NCBI GenBank assembly: GCA_023014335.1
Contig: JAECYW010000018.1
Location: 1,054,001 to 1,118,000, forward strand
Source of the DNA: Galerina marginata
Taxonomy: Eukaryota; Basidiomycota; Agaricomycetes; Agaricales; Galerinaceae
Length of the DNA stretch: 64,000 nt
Direction of reading: 5' to 3'
A model generated the notes under the pieces. That model worked only from the letters and a program-made list of their open reading frames with translations. It ran no database searches and had not been told where the DNA came from. Numbering within the stretch: the first letter of the stretch is position 1; every line of letters starts with the position of its first letter. This document shows positions 10,853-22,601 of this stretch, in pieces. The translations under genes were made by a program, and so were the position numbers.

Positions 10853-13800
10853 CTATTCAAGCACGATTCCCCCACAGCTAGCGTACCCTCCGTCCAGCCC
10901 TTCACTCCCCACCACCCAAAGCTGGACCTCATCAACTTGGTACGTACCCAGATTAACGGGCAGCGGAGGGGGTATTTTAACCGACGGCGGTTGTCGTTTC
11001 TTTTTCTTCTTTTCTGCTCCTGTCGAATTCTCCGTGGTCGTCTGCTTTACCATTTGCTCCTGCGTCTTGGGTGTCGGCGTCGTGGTCCGTGACGGTGTAG
11101 GCGTAATTTCAGACTCTGGTTCGGGATTCAGATTAGATGAGGGCTCAGGGTCGGGTTGAACAACAGAAGGCGCCTCACCAGCAAGAGGAGCGTCGTCCTC
11201 CGTCACGGAATTTGTGATCAACGCTATCGCTGGCGAGGCGAGGACGTCAGAGTACGAAAAAGGAATTCGTATTGGTGGTTCTCGGTTGGCTATGTTTAGG
11301 ATGGAGCAGTGCAGCTGCAAAAGAGACAGATATCAGTATAATTTTCGCGGTAAAAAATAAAAATAAAAGATGGCGGCGTAAAGGAGAAGGAAGATAGAAG
11401 GATAGAGGAATGTGGGGGTAATAAAACGAGTAAAGACAGAGAGAGGAAAGAGTGCACAAGGCCAGAAAAAGCGAGGAAACGAGTAGTCAAAGAAAACTTG
11501 CCCTGGGCGGACTCTTCTCGATAAAGTAACCCTCTTGTTTGAACGTCTGATATATCAGGTCTACATAAAAGGATATCAGGAAAAAGCACCGATGAAAAAA
11601 CAGAAAGAAATGACAAGCTGCTTACCAGTGACCTCCCTCAACTTCCTTCTGTCCTCATTCTCAACCTCCTTTGCCACCTTCTTCGGAGCGACAAACAGTA
11701 TGCTAGCCCCAACGTTCACCTCTCCATCCTCATCCTCCTCCCCAGCTCTCATTCCCGCACCAACCGACATCTTCCACAGTCCGCCAGCCGCCCTCTCTTT
11801 CCCCTTCCCCTTCAGCTCCCGCTGCACCGCACCCGGCCGTCCAGGGATCCGCTCAGGCCTTATCACACTCATCACCTCCAGCGGCACATTCACGCCCTTC
11901 GACCCATCCAAGATCTCAGAAATACGCGGCTTGAGCGACGCGAGGAGAGCAAGCGCCGTCTTGACCGTCTTTATACTCTTCTGCTGCTCCTCCGTCAGTT
12001 GCATGGCGAAGATGGGGTTCGGGGTTGAAAAGAAGGCACGGGGCGGCCGGGCACCCACTCCTTCGGTTGTAGACTGCGTTTGCGAGTGCGACTCGGTTAC
12101 GGGCTCAAGCTCACGGTAGAGTGTCATGCCACCAAGGGTGACGTGCATCCTCCGCGGGTCGACGATGACGGTGGTGTCGAGGCCTTGCACAAGCGGGGAG
12201 GGCGTCGGGTTAAATCTGGGGTAGGGCCTGTACCCGAGTTTATCCCCTTCCTCTTCGGTGGCGGCGTAGATGTTCGCATCAGACTCGACCCCGAAAAGCG
12301 CGTTTTGGAACAATGAGGCCTTCGTGCCGAGGGCAGGGTGGTTGTTCTAAAATCTGTCAGCTGAGAGATCGACTAGGTGAAGAAAGAGACGAGGCGTACC
12401 AGAGGCAGGACAAGAACTGTCAACACACGAAAAAAGAGATTTTCACGATCAGCCAATTCGAATTCTCCCAAAAAGATGAGATAGACGTACAATGTGTCGC
12501 AGTAGACTTCGAGTTCCACGGTGCAGGGTTATACCTCCTCTGCAACTCAGCCTCAAATTCCGCTTCCGAATTCGACAGTATGGCTTCTATGCGTTTAGAC
12601 TGCGCGTCCAGCTCAGGATCGCGGTACGGGTTGGGACTCATATTCGGAACCGCAATTTCCACACCACCGGCCCCGCCTATTCGTTTCCCATTCCCACTCC
12701 GTCCGATATTCCCAAAGCTGCTGGCCCCACGCTCGGCGTCGAATCGCGCAAGGAGCGCATCGACGCGTGCAGACTCTGGGTCTGTAGGGCGCTGATACAG
12801 GCTCGCATACAAGTCCGAGCTCGAAGGCGCAGTTCGGGCACCACTTCCAATTCCAATTCCACTCGCCTCCATCCCGCCCGTCCTGCCTTTCCCCAACCCA
12901 CTTCCACTTCCACTTCCACTAGGTCCAGCGTGCCCACTCCCACTCCCACCCCCACCACTCCCATCTCCATGCTCGGCATAGTACCTAGCAAGCATAGCAT
13001 CCACCCTCACCGTCTCCGGATCCCTATCCCGATCAGGCAGACGATACACATACGGGTCCACGACCCCCCCAGTCCGCAGCGCATACGGGTCTGCACCCCC
13101 ACCCCCACCCACACCCACATCCTCCCCCTCCCACGCCTCCAACGCCTTCATCTCAGCAATCGTAGCCTGCAACTCCGCACTCCGCATCTGCACCTCCGCA
13201 TCCACGCGTTTCCTTGAATCGGGGGAAAGCCGCCCTTGCGTGACCGAGTCGAGCCCCTGCGCGCCTCCAGGCATCACGCCCAGCTTGGCGAGGGCCGCCT
13301 CGAGATCGGCGGTCCCTTTTTGAAGTCTGGCATCGAGCTCTAGGATGTGTGCAGCTGTGTTTGCGGGGTTTCTTGAAGTGGAGGTTGAAGAAGGGCCTGG
13401 ATAGGGATAGAGGGAGGCTGAGCGCTTGTCCATCTCAGCGACCGTAGCCTCCCACGCAGCCACTCGTCTCGCCAGCTCCGCATCCATGCTCTCCATGCTC
13501 TCCATCTCCTGGGTTGAATCGGGTGGGTGTATACGCCCTTGCCCTTGAGCGCCCGAGGATGAGGCGAGATCGCGATACAGGCTAGGCCTCGGTGCAACAC
13601 CCAGCTCAGCAAGCTCCGCATCGAGGTCCGCTCTCCCTTTTCTTAGCCTAGCTTCAAGCTCTGCGAATTGGGCGTCTTGCGCAGCTGCGGTGCCTCTGGA
13701 AGCTGAAGCCGAAGCTGCGGGGCCTGCCTTCGCCTTCAAAATAAACAAGTTTCAGTAACACAGTCGCGTTAGGCAGCAATTCGATTCGACTCACCCCCGC

Positions 13801-16800
13801 CATATTCAACGCACCACCCAAAGGCACAGGCCCAACACCAAGCTCAGCAAGCTCTGCATCCAGATCAGCTTGCCCTTTTCGGAGCCTCGCTTCGAGCGCT
13901 GCGAGTTGGGTTTCCTGGTCCTGGGCAGCTGCGGTGCGTCTTGAAGTCGACGCCGGAGCTGATGCCGATGCCGATGCCAGGCCTGGAAAGAGAGAGGGCG
14001 GTGGCGGTGGCATCGCAAACACCCTCTTCTTCGAGGTTAAATTTCAGTAACAGTAATACAATCGAGTTCTCGATAAAAATTCGACTTACCCCTGCTCCTG
14101 CCTTGTTTAAATTCAACCCTCCTGACCTGAGCTGCGGAAGCCCAAGGACAGCTTTCACCTCATCCTCACCTCTCTGCAGGACACCCGCCAGCTCTAAAGC
14201 CTGCTTTTGCGTGATGAGCGTTTCTTCTCCTTCCGCCTCCCTACCCGTGCCGCCGCCTATAATCGGATGCGGAGAGGAAGAGGAACCGGCACCAGCACCA
14301 GCACCAGCACCAGCAGCGTATGGGTTCAAAATATCTATCCCCATCCCCGCCGAATCGAGCGCCGCGCGCTCCGCAGATCGTCGTTGGTGCATAGCCGCCT
14401 CAAGCTCCGCGAGGCGCCTCTTCTGCTCAGAGAGATCAAGCTCCGCACGGCGTTTTTTCTGCACGGTCGCTTCAAGATGTGCATCCGCCGCGCGTTTTTT
14501 CTCTCTCTGCAAAGTGGCTGCTTGGTCCGCCGCGCGCCTCTCCATAGCAGCTTGTAACTCTTTTGGCTCCGAACCAGCAGAATACGGGTCTTCACCCACA
14601 CCTCCACCTTCACCTCCACCGGTCCCCTGTTTCTTCACCGAAGCATCCCGCTCTAAACCAGCCAACACGCTTTGTATAGCCGGATCGTCCATCCTGATCC
14701 CAAAAGAGGCAGACATTCTCTTCAGCTCCGCCTGGAACGCCTCCTCAGACGGATACCGGCTCTTCACAGCCTGATACATATCCACGCTAGGCTTAGCCGC
14801 AGGGTCCGACTCGAACGCCGCGAGTTTAGCAGCCCTTTTTTTCTGCAGCGCCGCTCCCATCTCCGCAAGTTGCTTCTCCTGCCTGGCGAGTTCGAGTGAA
14901 GCAGCGTTTCTTGCGGCTTCAAGCTGTTCGGTGCGTTGTTGCAAAGTAGCACTTAACCCTAAGCCTCCAGATCCAGAAGGATTCGAAGCAACAGAATACG
15001 GGTCCAAGTCGGGCTTTCCAGCACGTATCCACTCCTCTCGTGTTGGTAACGCAGGTTTACGCTCCAAATCAGCCAGTCGACTCTGTATAGTCGCGCTGTC
15101 GAGCCCGAGTGAGCCTGAGAGCTCTTTCATACGTTCTTGGAAGGCAGCTTCGGAGGGATAGTTGCTTCGTACGGATTCATATAGGTCTCCTCGAGATGGG
15201 GAGGCGTAGGGGTTCGTGAGGGGCATGTGGGCTGGCCCCGGTGCGGGTGCGGGTGCTAAGCCAGGAGGAGGATGATGAAGATGAACCGGTATTATATATG
15301 GATTCGAGGAGGCGGGGGCGGGGGCAGGGGCGTTTTGGGCACCACTTGCACTCGCACTACCGCTCGCCCCTTCGCCTGACCCGTCGTTCTCTCCAGACTG
15401 ACCCTGACCACTCCCGGAGGCGCCGGGCTCGGTTCCTGCTCGTATGTTCTCTGGGGTTGGCATGGTCAGTTCCGCCGTCGTGGTCGTGTTCAGGACCCCG
15501 CCTGGCGCACCCCCGCCTCCTCCTCCACCTCCCCTTCCCGTGCCAGGCCCAGGAGAAGCGCCGCGCCCACGTCCAGTTGGCCCACCTCTGCCCATACCCA
15601 TACCCCTTCCCCCACCCCCACCTCCACCTATGCTGGCTACACGAGCTTCATACTCGGCTTCGATGGCTTGGAGTCTCTCGTTTTGCGCCTTATAATAAGC
15701 CTTCGGATCGGAGGATAGGCTCGGCATACTTAGTCCTATCCCGCCTGAAGAGCCCGCGCTCATCTTGCTTTCACCCATCCCGCCAATCCCGCCAATTCCT
15801 CCCTTCCCGCTAATTCCACCTAACCCGCCGATCCCAATCCCGCCCAGCCCTCCTCCGCCGATCCCACTCAATCCACCGATCCCGCCGATCCCGCCTCTAC
15901 CCATCCCGCCCATTCCTCCCATCCCACCTAACCCGCTCATCCCGTCCAGCCCACTGAGCGCCCCCATTCTTCCCATCCCACTCAGCCTGCCCATTCCGCC
16001 CATCCCACCCATCCCGCCCATCCCGCCCACCCCACTCAACCCGCCCATCCCACCCATCCCCCCCATCCCCCCCATTCCACCCATCCCACCCATCCCACCC
16101 ACCCCACTCAACCCGCTCATCCCACCCATCCTCGCCTTCTCCAGCGCCCGCTTCTCAGCCTCCACCCTCGCCTCCGCGAGTCCAGCCTGGAACCCAGCCT
16201 GGAACCCCTCCCCAAACGCGTTCGTAGCGGCTGCTTCGAGGCTGGTTATGATCTCCGCGGTTTCTTCTTGGGTTAGGGAAGTGTTTTGGTCCGGGTGCGG
16301 GTGCGGGTGCGGGTGCGGGTGCGGGTGCGGGTGCGGGTGCGGGTGCGGGTGCGGGTGCGGGTGCGGGTGCGGGTGCGGGTGCGGGTGCGGGTGTGGGTGG
16401 GGGTGGGGGTGAGAGGGCGGGTGAGAGGGCGGGTGAGAGGTCGAGGCTGGTGTTGAGGATGAGGATGACGTCGAGGTCGAAGTGGAGATTGAAGGCTGAT
16501 TCGCGCCTCCCTGCCCGAGGCTGATACCATCACTGCTAAGAGGCTCGCTCTCGCTCTCACTCCGTGAGGTAGAGGCGGAGATCGAGACGGGCCCTTGTCG
16601 GGGTGACGTCCTGTTGGTTCCTGTCTCTTCAGTTCCTGACGCCGGAGCAGGGGCGGGGGCGGCCTGGGGTGCTGCCGTTGGGGCTGCTGGTGCTGGTGCA
16701 GGCGCTGGCGCTGGTCCGGATGCCTGTGCGGGGGCAGGTGCAGGTGCATGTGGAGAGCCTGACCCCGTGTCCGCTATCTTCGAAACGACAGCCGCCGAGC

Positions 16801-17624
16801 CCGAGCCTGGGCTTGAGCTGGGGGCGGGGTTGGTATCAGCAGTACCGTGGGCAGCGCTGGGTGCGTCCGTGGGTGCTGTATTAGTATTCGCACTTGCATA
16901 GCGCGACAAGGAAATCGCAGTGTGCGTGCTCCAATCTGAATGCGCAGCTGCTTCGTCTTCCTCCTCCTCCTTCTCCTCCTCATTATCAGAACCGTCGTCC
17001 GCGTCGTCCGCATCTACTTTAATCTGGTCGTCTGCGTCGTTCTTGGTGGGGTCGTTTGCTTCCTGGTCGTCGTCGTCATCATCATCTTCCTCCTCCTCCT
17101 CCTCATCGTCATCTTCCTCGCCTTCCTCTTCCTCTTCTTCATCGTCCCCGTCATCGTCGCCTTCTTCGCCTTCCTCAGCAGTTACCTCCTCCCGTTCTTG
17201 AACGCGTTCGGGCGCCGGGACCTGAGTGATAACCCGCGGCGCGCTGACGGTGCTGGTATTGGTGTTCGTGTTCGTGTTGGTATTGGTATTGATGTTCGTG
17301 TTGCTTTCAGGGCCAGGTGTGGACCTACGTCATGAGATGGGAGGGTAAGCATGAGTTCAACTCGGACGACGGAGGATGTCAGAAAGAGGAGACGGGGGAG
17401 TGGGTTAGGGTTTGGATGGGATGGACAAGAGCAAAGCAGGACAAGCGATCGAAGCTGATTATATGCGTCTCAATCGAGCCGGCAATACGCCAGACGCCAG
17501 ACGCGACGCACGAACAGAGCCACGAAAGGATGAACCCGCTGATATCGTATACAGCGCAGCGAGTCGTACATCGAAAGAGAAGAAATAAGACTCACCCCGA
17601 AGATATTAGGTTTGGCGAAGCCAT
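10853..17624 (-). CDS. 1,999-aa low-complexity protein with C-terminal 2H phosphoesterase (AKAP7/ASCC1-like) domain
   Basis: Exons 17624-17596, 17324-14090, 14028-13795, 13733-12491, 12416-12400, 12346-11626, 11560-11502 and 11314-10853 join in phase to exactly 6,000 nt. The N-terminal 1,570 residues are disordered: Asn/Thr repeats, a long Glu/Asp block (about residues 50-115), a His-Pro repeat (about 320-355), Gly-Gly-Met repeats (about 410-530), then Ala/Arg/Glu-rich coiled-coil-like segments with repeated YPSE-AFQ and RLRKG(Q/R)ADLDAELAELGV units. The last 420 residues match the 2H family: THFLVLPL (about 1579-1586), first HxT in MHVTLGG (His about 1654), second HxS in LHCSILN (His about 1848), DEVQLWVVGS near the end. 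KKKKKR (about 1948) could be a nuclear signal. Known relatives (AKAP7, ASCC1) bind or process RNA or nucleotides; substrate unknown here. The HxT-HxS spacing (about 194) is longer than usual because of a charged insert. Intron 11501-11315 is GC-AG. Confidence 0.82.
12400..12416 (-). other. 17-nt microexon encoding most of THFLVLPL
   Basis: The microexon is bordered by TTGACAG upstream and GTACGC downstream. It completes the split codon T|TT from 12491 and reads on in phase 0 into 12346. Skipping it shifts the frame and removes a beta strand that is nearly universal in the 2H fold. Flanking introns are 74 nt (12490-12417) and 53 nt (12399-12347). Confidence 0.8.
13795..14090 (-). repeat. Duplicated exon-intron unit inside the 2H-domain gene
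   Basis: Exon 3 (14028-13795) and the start of exon 4 (13733 onward) both encode an Ala/Ser run, (R/S)RxTAAAQD, then LEARLRKG(Q/R)ADLDAEL and AELGV. The introns in front of them (14089-14029 and 13794-13734) are also alike: GT(A/G)AGTCGAAT..., a shared TGTTACTGAAA core, and an ...GAAG acceptor. This is a tandem duplication that included the intron. Confidence 0.7.
15770..16130. repeat. Gly-Gly-Met coding minisatellite
   Basis: A degenerate 9-bp unit (CCCATCCCG and variants on the plus strand) encodes GGM/GG(I/L) repeats in the 2H-domain protein. No stop occurs on the minus strand throughout, consistent with selection for the frame. Confidence 0.85.
16293..16395. repeat. Hexanucleotide GGGTGC array (His-Pro repeat in protein)
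   Basis: About 17 perfect units of a 6-bp repeat, ending in GGGTGT/GGGTGG variants. Read on the minus strand it encodes alternating His-Pro. Copy number is likely unstable. It is coding, not CRISPR. Confidence 0.9.
17060..17180. repeat. TCC/TCA/TCT-rich array (Glu/Asp run in protein)
   Basis: Short trinucleotide repeats give a nearly unbroken run of Glu and Asp on the minus strand in exon 2 of the 2H-domain gene. The plus-strand serine-rich frame across it is a mirror of this, not a gene. Confidence 0.8.
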
Positions 17625-18579
17625 TTTGAATCCTACCTAGCCTAGCCTGCGAGGCTAGGTCCAAGTCCGAGTCCGAGTCCAAGGCCAAGTTCGATTGATT
17701 GAGAGACAGTGCTCGCAGTCGTGCTCCGAAGAGATGCGATAAGGGTGAAAACGAGGGTGAAACGAGGGCAAGGACGAGCAGCCCCAAACCCAAACCCAAA
17801 ACCCAAAACCCAAACGCACGGTGCAAGCAAGGTGCAGGGCTGCCAGCTGCCTTCCATCGCGATAAGTAAAAATGGACTGATCACTGATCGCGCTATCGAT
17901 TCGGATAATGAGTCTGACACTGATAGGTCTTCGTGTCTCTTCCAAGTTCTCCGTGTCGAACGTGCAGGGCTGTGCGATGGCTCTGCCGTTATAGGTCTGG
18001 ACTGGGCTTCGCGTTATTGTTAGCCCGAGAGTCCGAGGCTGCAGAAAACTATAATAGCCACGAGTTTAAGTTTAAGTGAGTGTTTGGAGTGGAATGTCGA
18101 GAGTTTTGCATACTGTTCCCGGAGCCATAATGAGAGTTGGATTTCATGATCATCGTCCAAGGGAAACAGCAGCGCTTTCATCACTTTTCGATGAGTAGAC
18201 CGCTGGCGTATACGTGTACGTGTACGCGTCTGGATGTGGCTATGACGAGGAAAGATTACGTCCGTCTTCAACGTCTCGGTTTTCGGGTATCTCGCCATAG
18301 CCATAGTGTAGCCTGGAGAAGAGCTGGAGTTGCATTGGCGTTGTCCCAAAACTAGATAGCTTGAGACCACGGAGGACGACGACGACGACGACGACGGAAA
18401 GTTTTGGTGGTTGTCGCGGGTAAAAAGAATAGCCTTCGCCACTGTCGAAGTGTCAGTCTGTCAACCGTGCGAACCATCTTCCAAATCAAGACCGAGGCCG
18501 CACTGGAAATGTTCCGGTCCAGGTGGCGGTAGCTGCTCCTCCTGCATACGATTCACACCGCAATCGACATGTAGAAGGA
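17625..18579. other. Upstream region of the 2H-domain gene
   Basis: Contains short repeats (AAGTCCGAGTCCGAGTCC near 17660; CCCAAACCCAAAACCC near 17790; a GAC microsatellite near 18373-18398). An open frame at 18442-18020 (-, 140 aa) has a serine run and basic stretches but no recognised domain; I do not call it a gene. Confidence 0.4.
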
Positions 18580-19990
18580 TTTTCTTTTGGATTTAATAAC
18601 GGTTTATAAAACGAACAAAAATTATAGAGTAAAAAAGAGCAAGAACTTGACAGGAATTCGAACCCCCAAGTGTACGAACATAATATACAATATAAGAAAA
18701 CAGAGATCAGGGTTTGACGACCAAAATTTGAGTGCGGGAGGACCACACTCAGCTGACATCTTCGTAAAAAGCAGGGGTCCATCTACTCGGCAGCCACCTC
18801 TCAATCAGACGCTCACGGCGGAAACTAGACAAAAGTGATCGTCGCCGCATTCGAGTTAACCCCCCTCAAGCATTCAGAACTTTAAAAATTAAAAACCACT
18901 CGCGTGGTTAGAGAGATTTCTGCTCGTAACTTGTGAGCTTCAGCATTTGATATCCAGATCAACGAGGAAAGCAAAGGAAAAATGAGCTTCAACTGCTCCA
19001 TTGACAAACTCGCCTTAGAAGGGTTCTAATTTTTTCGTCCTAGTCTAACACAACGCCCATCTTCCATGATTTCGACACCAAAGCGGTTCTATTCCAAGAG
19101 TGACCTAGTACTTAAATATTCAACCACAGCAGGTCTCCAAACGACAGGATGGCCACCCAAAATTCTCATTCCGCTCCCGCATAAAATTCACGCACCGACG
19201 GAGGACGAAGAACTTGTGAATCTGCAGGCAATAGAGTAAGAACTTCTTAGCTCGCCTTTAAATTAGTCGTTAAACGTGATTTAAATGAACTATATCCCCG
19301 AGTCCGCCAGACGGGCGATTGAACGGAGACTTAACGCGTAAAAATCCACCTTAGTCGTCTCTCCCTTTTCCTTCCTCCCGCTCTGCTAACTTGATAAACT
19401 CTGTATGGAGCTCTTCTTTAATACAGCCGTCAAATTCAAATGGTCCTTCGACGGGTTTGCAAAACAAACAAAATCGCTACTCGAGTCCAATGAAACACAT
19501 TAAATTTATGGTTCCTTGCTGCGTGAGCTTGCGTAGACTAAAATATTTAAATTAACTACTAAACGACACCAGGCAGTACCTAGCAAAGAACAACCAGACG
19601 AGGGAACATATTTAATCATGCAGGCTTGGATCGAGCACGCAAAGCCTCTAAAGTAGATAATTACTCCAACAACTGTAACCCTTCAAATTTCCCGCGGCAC
19701 GCCATCGGCGCTAGCATAAGCATCTAGCTTTTGGGGGAAAGAAAAACATAAACGTCGAATGTCAGTGAATGTCCCGGAATCTGCCTATTTAAATTATAAT
19801 TATAGCGGTGGGTCCAGTCCCAAATTGGATTCTTATCGTACACGCCACAATTCTTTCCAAATCCAGCTGCCAGTGCATTCAGTGCAGTATACTGTATACA
19901 CAAACATAAAAAATGACATTGCGTGCGCTTTAAATTTGGCGCTTGAATTGATAGCGTCACCATTTCTTGTCTGATTCAGATCCTGTGGAA
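18580..19990. repeat. Segmental duplication, copy 1 (coding part deleted)
   Basis: It aligns in order with 20440-22300. Anchors: ACTCGGCAGCC and GTGATCGTC (18786, 18832), CTGCTCGTAACT (18921), CTAGTCTAAC (19041), ACGGGCGATTGAACGG (19310), GGCGCTAGC (19709). The part matching exons 1 and 2 of the secreted-protein gene in copy 2 is missing: sequence jumps from the equivalent of about 20810 to about 21440 at 18975-19010. Remains of exons 3 and 4 are degenerate. Confidence 0.7.
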
Positions 19991-20565
19991 ATCCGTGAAA
20001 ATACATTACATCCCATCTGCTTCGACAGATCCTTAAGAAGAATTACCTGTCTGCCGAGCAGAACCTTGGAATAGTACGGAGATGAAGGGCCATATCAACA
20101 AGTGGTAGTAGTATGTAGTACTCGAGTAGAATACAAACTCCTACCCAAATTCTGACTCCAAAAATCGCTGGTTTCCGTTCTCGAACCCACACAAAGATCG
20201 CTCTCATAACTTGTTCGGATCATGTACCCTAAAGTGTGGGGTAGAATACCTCGGCTAGTCCATTCTAAGCATAGATCCCCGTGGAGGAAAAACAGAACGC
20301 TATGGAACTAACGGATATTATCATTTCCCCACTTCGTTTAGACTCCAGATCCCTGCTCGGAATTTTATTTTAAAAGATAGGACAAAAAAGGGCATCAATC
20401 AACTTGAAAGAAGGACACTCCAAGCGTATCGACAGAATAAACAAGGTACAAAAGGTAGTAAAACGGTAGATCTGAGTTTAACGACGGAATTCGAGCTCAA
20501 GGGACCCCAATGACACCTTGGAAAAACCAAGGGTCTATATACTCGGCAGCCGTCGCCTAAGGCGC

Positions 20566-21290
20566 TCACGGCGATGGAATAATAGTGATCGTCATTGCAT
20601 TCGGGTTATGCGGATCGCGGCTCGTAAAATAAGCACCCCCGACAACCACCTAAAAAACGAAATTAAACATCTCCCAAGGAATCCAAATCCAAAGCCACTC
20701 ACATCGTTGGAAATGTTACTGCTCGTAACTGTGATCTTCCCGCTCCTCACCCAATAGTAGTCCCATCTTCAAGTTCACTTAAAATCAAGATCAATGAGGG
20801 AAGGGGGAATATGGGACGTACAAGCTCTGTCCGTCCGAAGCGTCCATCGTTATTACGGTATGCCCCCAATCCTGTCCCAACACCCCATCCCATGTGATAG
20901 GAAACTGAAGCTTTCCAAATCGCACCGCGATAGAGCTGAACCCGTTCTTTTTCTGCGAGTTGTCTGCCTTGAGGTCGTTCAGGGACTTTTGCAGCTCCTG
21001 GACGGCCGTCTGCACATTATTAAAATAACCGGACAAAGTCAGCATGAATCCATTTCAAGTTGTGGATGAAAATATAATTAAATTGTATCACTTGCCTGAG
21101 AAGGGTTCTTCAGTTCGACAGTCGTTTGCGGAGCTTTTTGAGCTACGACGTCGCTGAGGAAGTGGAACAGCCCCGTTGGGTCGCTCGGGAGGTTGACGTT
21201 TACGTTTATACCGGTTATACCCACCAATTGGGAGAACACGGAAGTGAACGTCATGAGCAAGCCCAAGATAGAGAGGAGAGAAAGCCTCAT
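20566..21290 (-). CDS. Small secreted protein, 176 aa, 4 exons, unknown family
   Basis: Exons 21290-21096, 21009-20822, 20766-20703 and 20649-20566 join in phase (531 nt). Residues 1-21 form a clear signal peptide (MRLSLLSILGLLMTFTSVFS then Q). The mature part has a short helix (TAVQELQKSLNDLKADN) followed by strand-like segments (ITWDGVLGQDWGHTVITMD, DYYWVRSGKITVTSSNIS, VVVGGAYFTSRDPHNPNA). No cysteines are seen. Intron 1 is GC-AG with a perfect CAG|GCAAGT donor; exon 4 starts after TTTTTTAG. A TATA box lies about 75 bp upstream. A truncated relative of exon 4 occurs at 48165-48260, and a gutted duplicate lies at 18.6-20.0 kb. The protein is probably exported; its job is unknown. Confidence 0.72.
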
Positions 21291-21362
21291 TGTGTGTTAT
21301 GTGTTGACGTCGTTTGGAAGACTATATCGCGCTGGGGAATTGGAATTGAGAGGAAACCCGTC

Positions 21363-21372
21363 GTATTTATAC
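21363..21372 (-). promoter_or_regulatory. TATA box of the secreted-protein gene
   Basis: GGGTATAAATACG on the minus strand, about 75 bp before the ATG at 21290. Position and sequence are typical for a strongly regulated fungal promoter. Confidence 0.55.
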
Positions 21373-22300
21373 CCAATCCCTCCATCGAGAAAAAATTTCC
21401 TTCAAGGCTCAGACTTCCACACAGGACGTAGTCAATGATGACAAAACACCTTAGAAGTATTCCAAAGGTTTTTTTCTTAGTCTAATGTAACACCCGTCTT
21501 CCCTAATTCAGACGCCGAAACGGAACCATTCCAACAGGAACCTAGTCAGTGAATTTAAGTGCTCCAGAGTCCACCCACCTACTCTCGCACAAATCTCGAG
21601 GCGACTTGAATGGACCTTCCAAAGTTTTCTCGTTCTCGCTTCCGTATAAAACCCACACAGAGAAGCAACAAAATTACTTCTTTGAAGGCTATTGAAGAAG
21701 TGAGAGGTTAGCCGCCTTTTGCCCTCAAATTAGCCAGCAATCCGGATACTGCTGATAATATCTCGACCCAATGTTTATGTCAAAACCAATGTGGCACAGC
21801 ATTTAAATTTGACAGTAGGCTCTGCACAAATTCACCATGCAGATGCGGAATAATGATCGACTCTATCTCCAGACTCCGACAAACGGGCGATTGAACGGGA
21901 GACAGCTGGTCGATTTAAGGAAATTCTCCGGTTCTCCGATTCGCCTCGTAAGAAAACAGAAGTGCGAGTCGAGTACAACAAGGCAAGTTAAACTTATAGC
22001 TTTGGTCAGAGTATGGGAACGTCAAAAACGATTCAAAACGATCATATGACGCTAGAAATGTACGTGGAATGTACGCAGACATACTGTAGCGTTGGAGAAC
22101 CGACAGACGAGGCGTATAGCCCAATATTTATCAGTAATACCTTTAAATTGTAATCAACAGCGGGAGTCTCAAATCCCGGCAAGGCATCGAGAGTAGATAA
22201 TTTGGACAATTCCTCCCGCAATCGGCGCTAGCTATTAGGGAAAGCCAATTCGTAGGTGTCAAATGTCAGCAGCTTAAAAGTCCCGGTCTAAGAAGTTGTC

Positions 22301-22601
22301 TGTCTACTACGCTGGCAAAATAATTCACTCTCAAATTGGAATTTCTAATTAGAGTCGAATTATGCACAAGGCGGACAGCACTCTAGCTAGGTGCTGAGGA
22401 TTCGAAACCCAGTCCAAAACCCCCTCCCGTTGTTAGATGAACGCCCTGACATAAACAAATTTTAAGGGCGGTAAATTTAATTCCCTCACGACCGAGTGAG
22501 AGAATCATGCTTTAGTCGTTGCATGTAGAAGTGTTGTAGCATTTAACAGACATTGGGGGCGACATGATGATGGATTGAGTATCAAGGTAATATTCTACCA
22601 A
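22301..22601. other. Short intergenic stretch; nothing seen
   Basis: Lies between duplication copy 2 and the 3' end of the minus-strand gene ending at 22602. No coding frame or repeat recognised; it probably includes that gene's 3' UTR. Confidence 0.4.

Larger units (their letters stand above)
20440..22300. repeat. Segmental duplication, copy 2 (keeps the gene)
   Basis: Partner of 18580-19990, same orientation. It contains the secreted-protein gene (20566-21290) and its upstream region. The copies have many substitutions and indels, so the event is old. Confidence 0.7.

Noticed and set aside
16293..16395. Regular short repeat as a possible CRISPR array
   Set aside because: Units are 6 bp without spacers, in a eukaryotic coding exon.
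12492..17201. Long plus-strand frames rich in Arg, Pro, Ser or Ile-Pro-Pro opposite the 2H-domain gene
   Set aside because: They mirror the repeats of the minus-strand exons and have no introns, starts or domains of their own.
18640..18670. T-arm-like GGTTCGAATTCC on the minus strand as a tRNA
   Set aside because: No D-arm, anticodon stem or acceptor stem can be paired around it.
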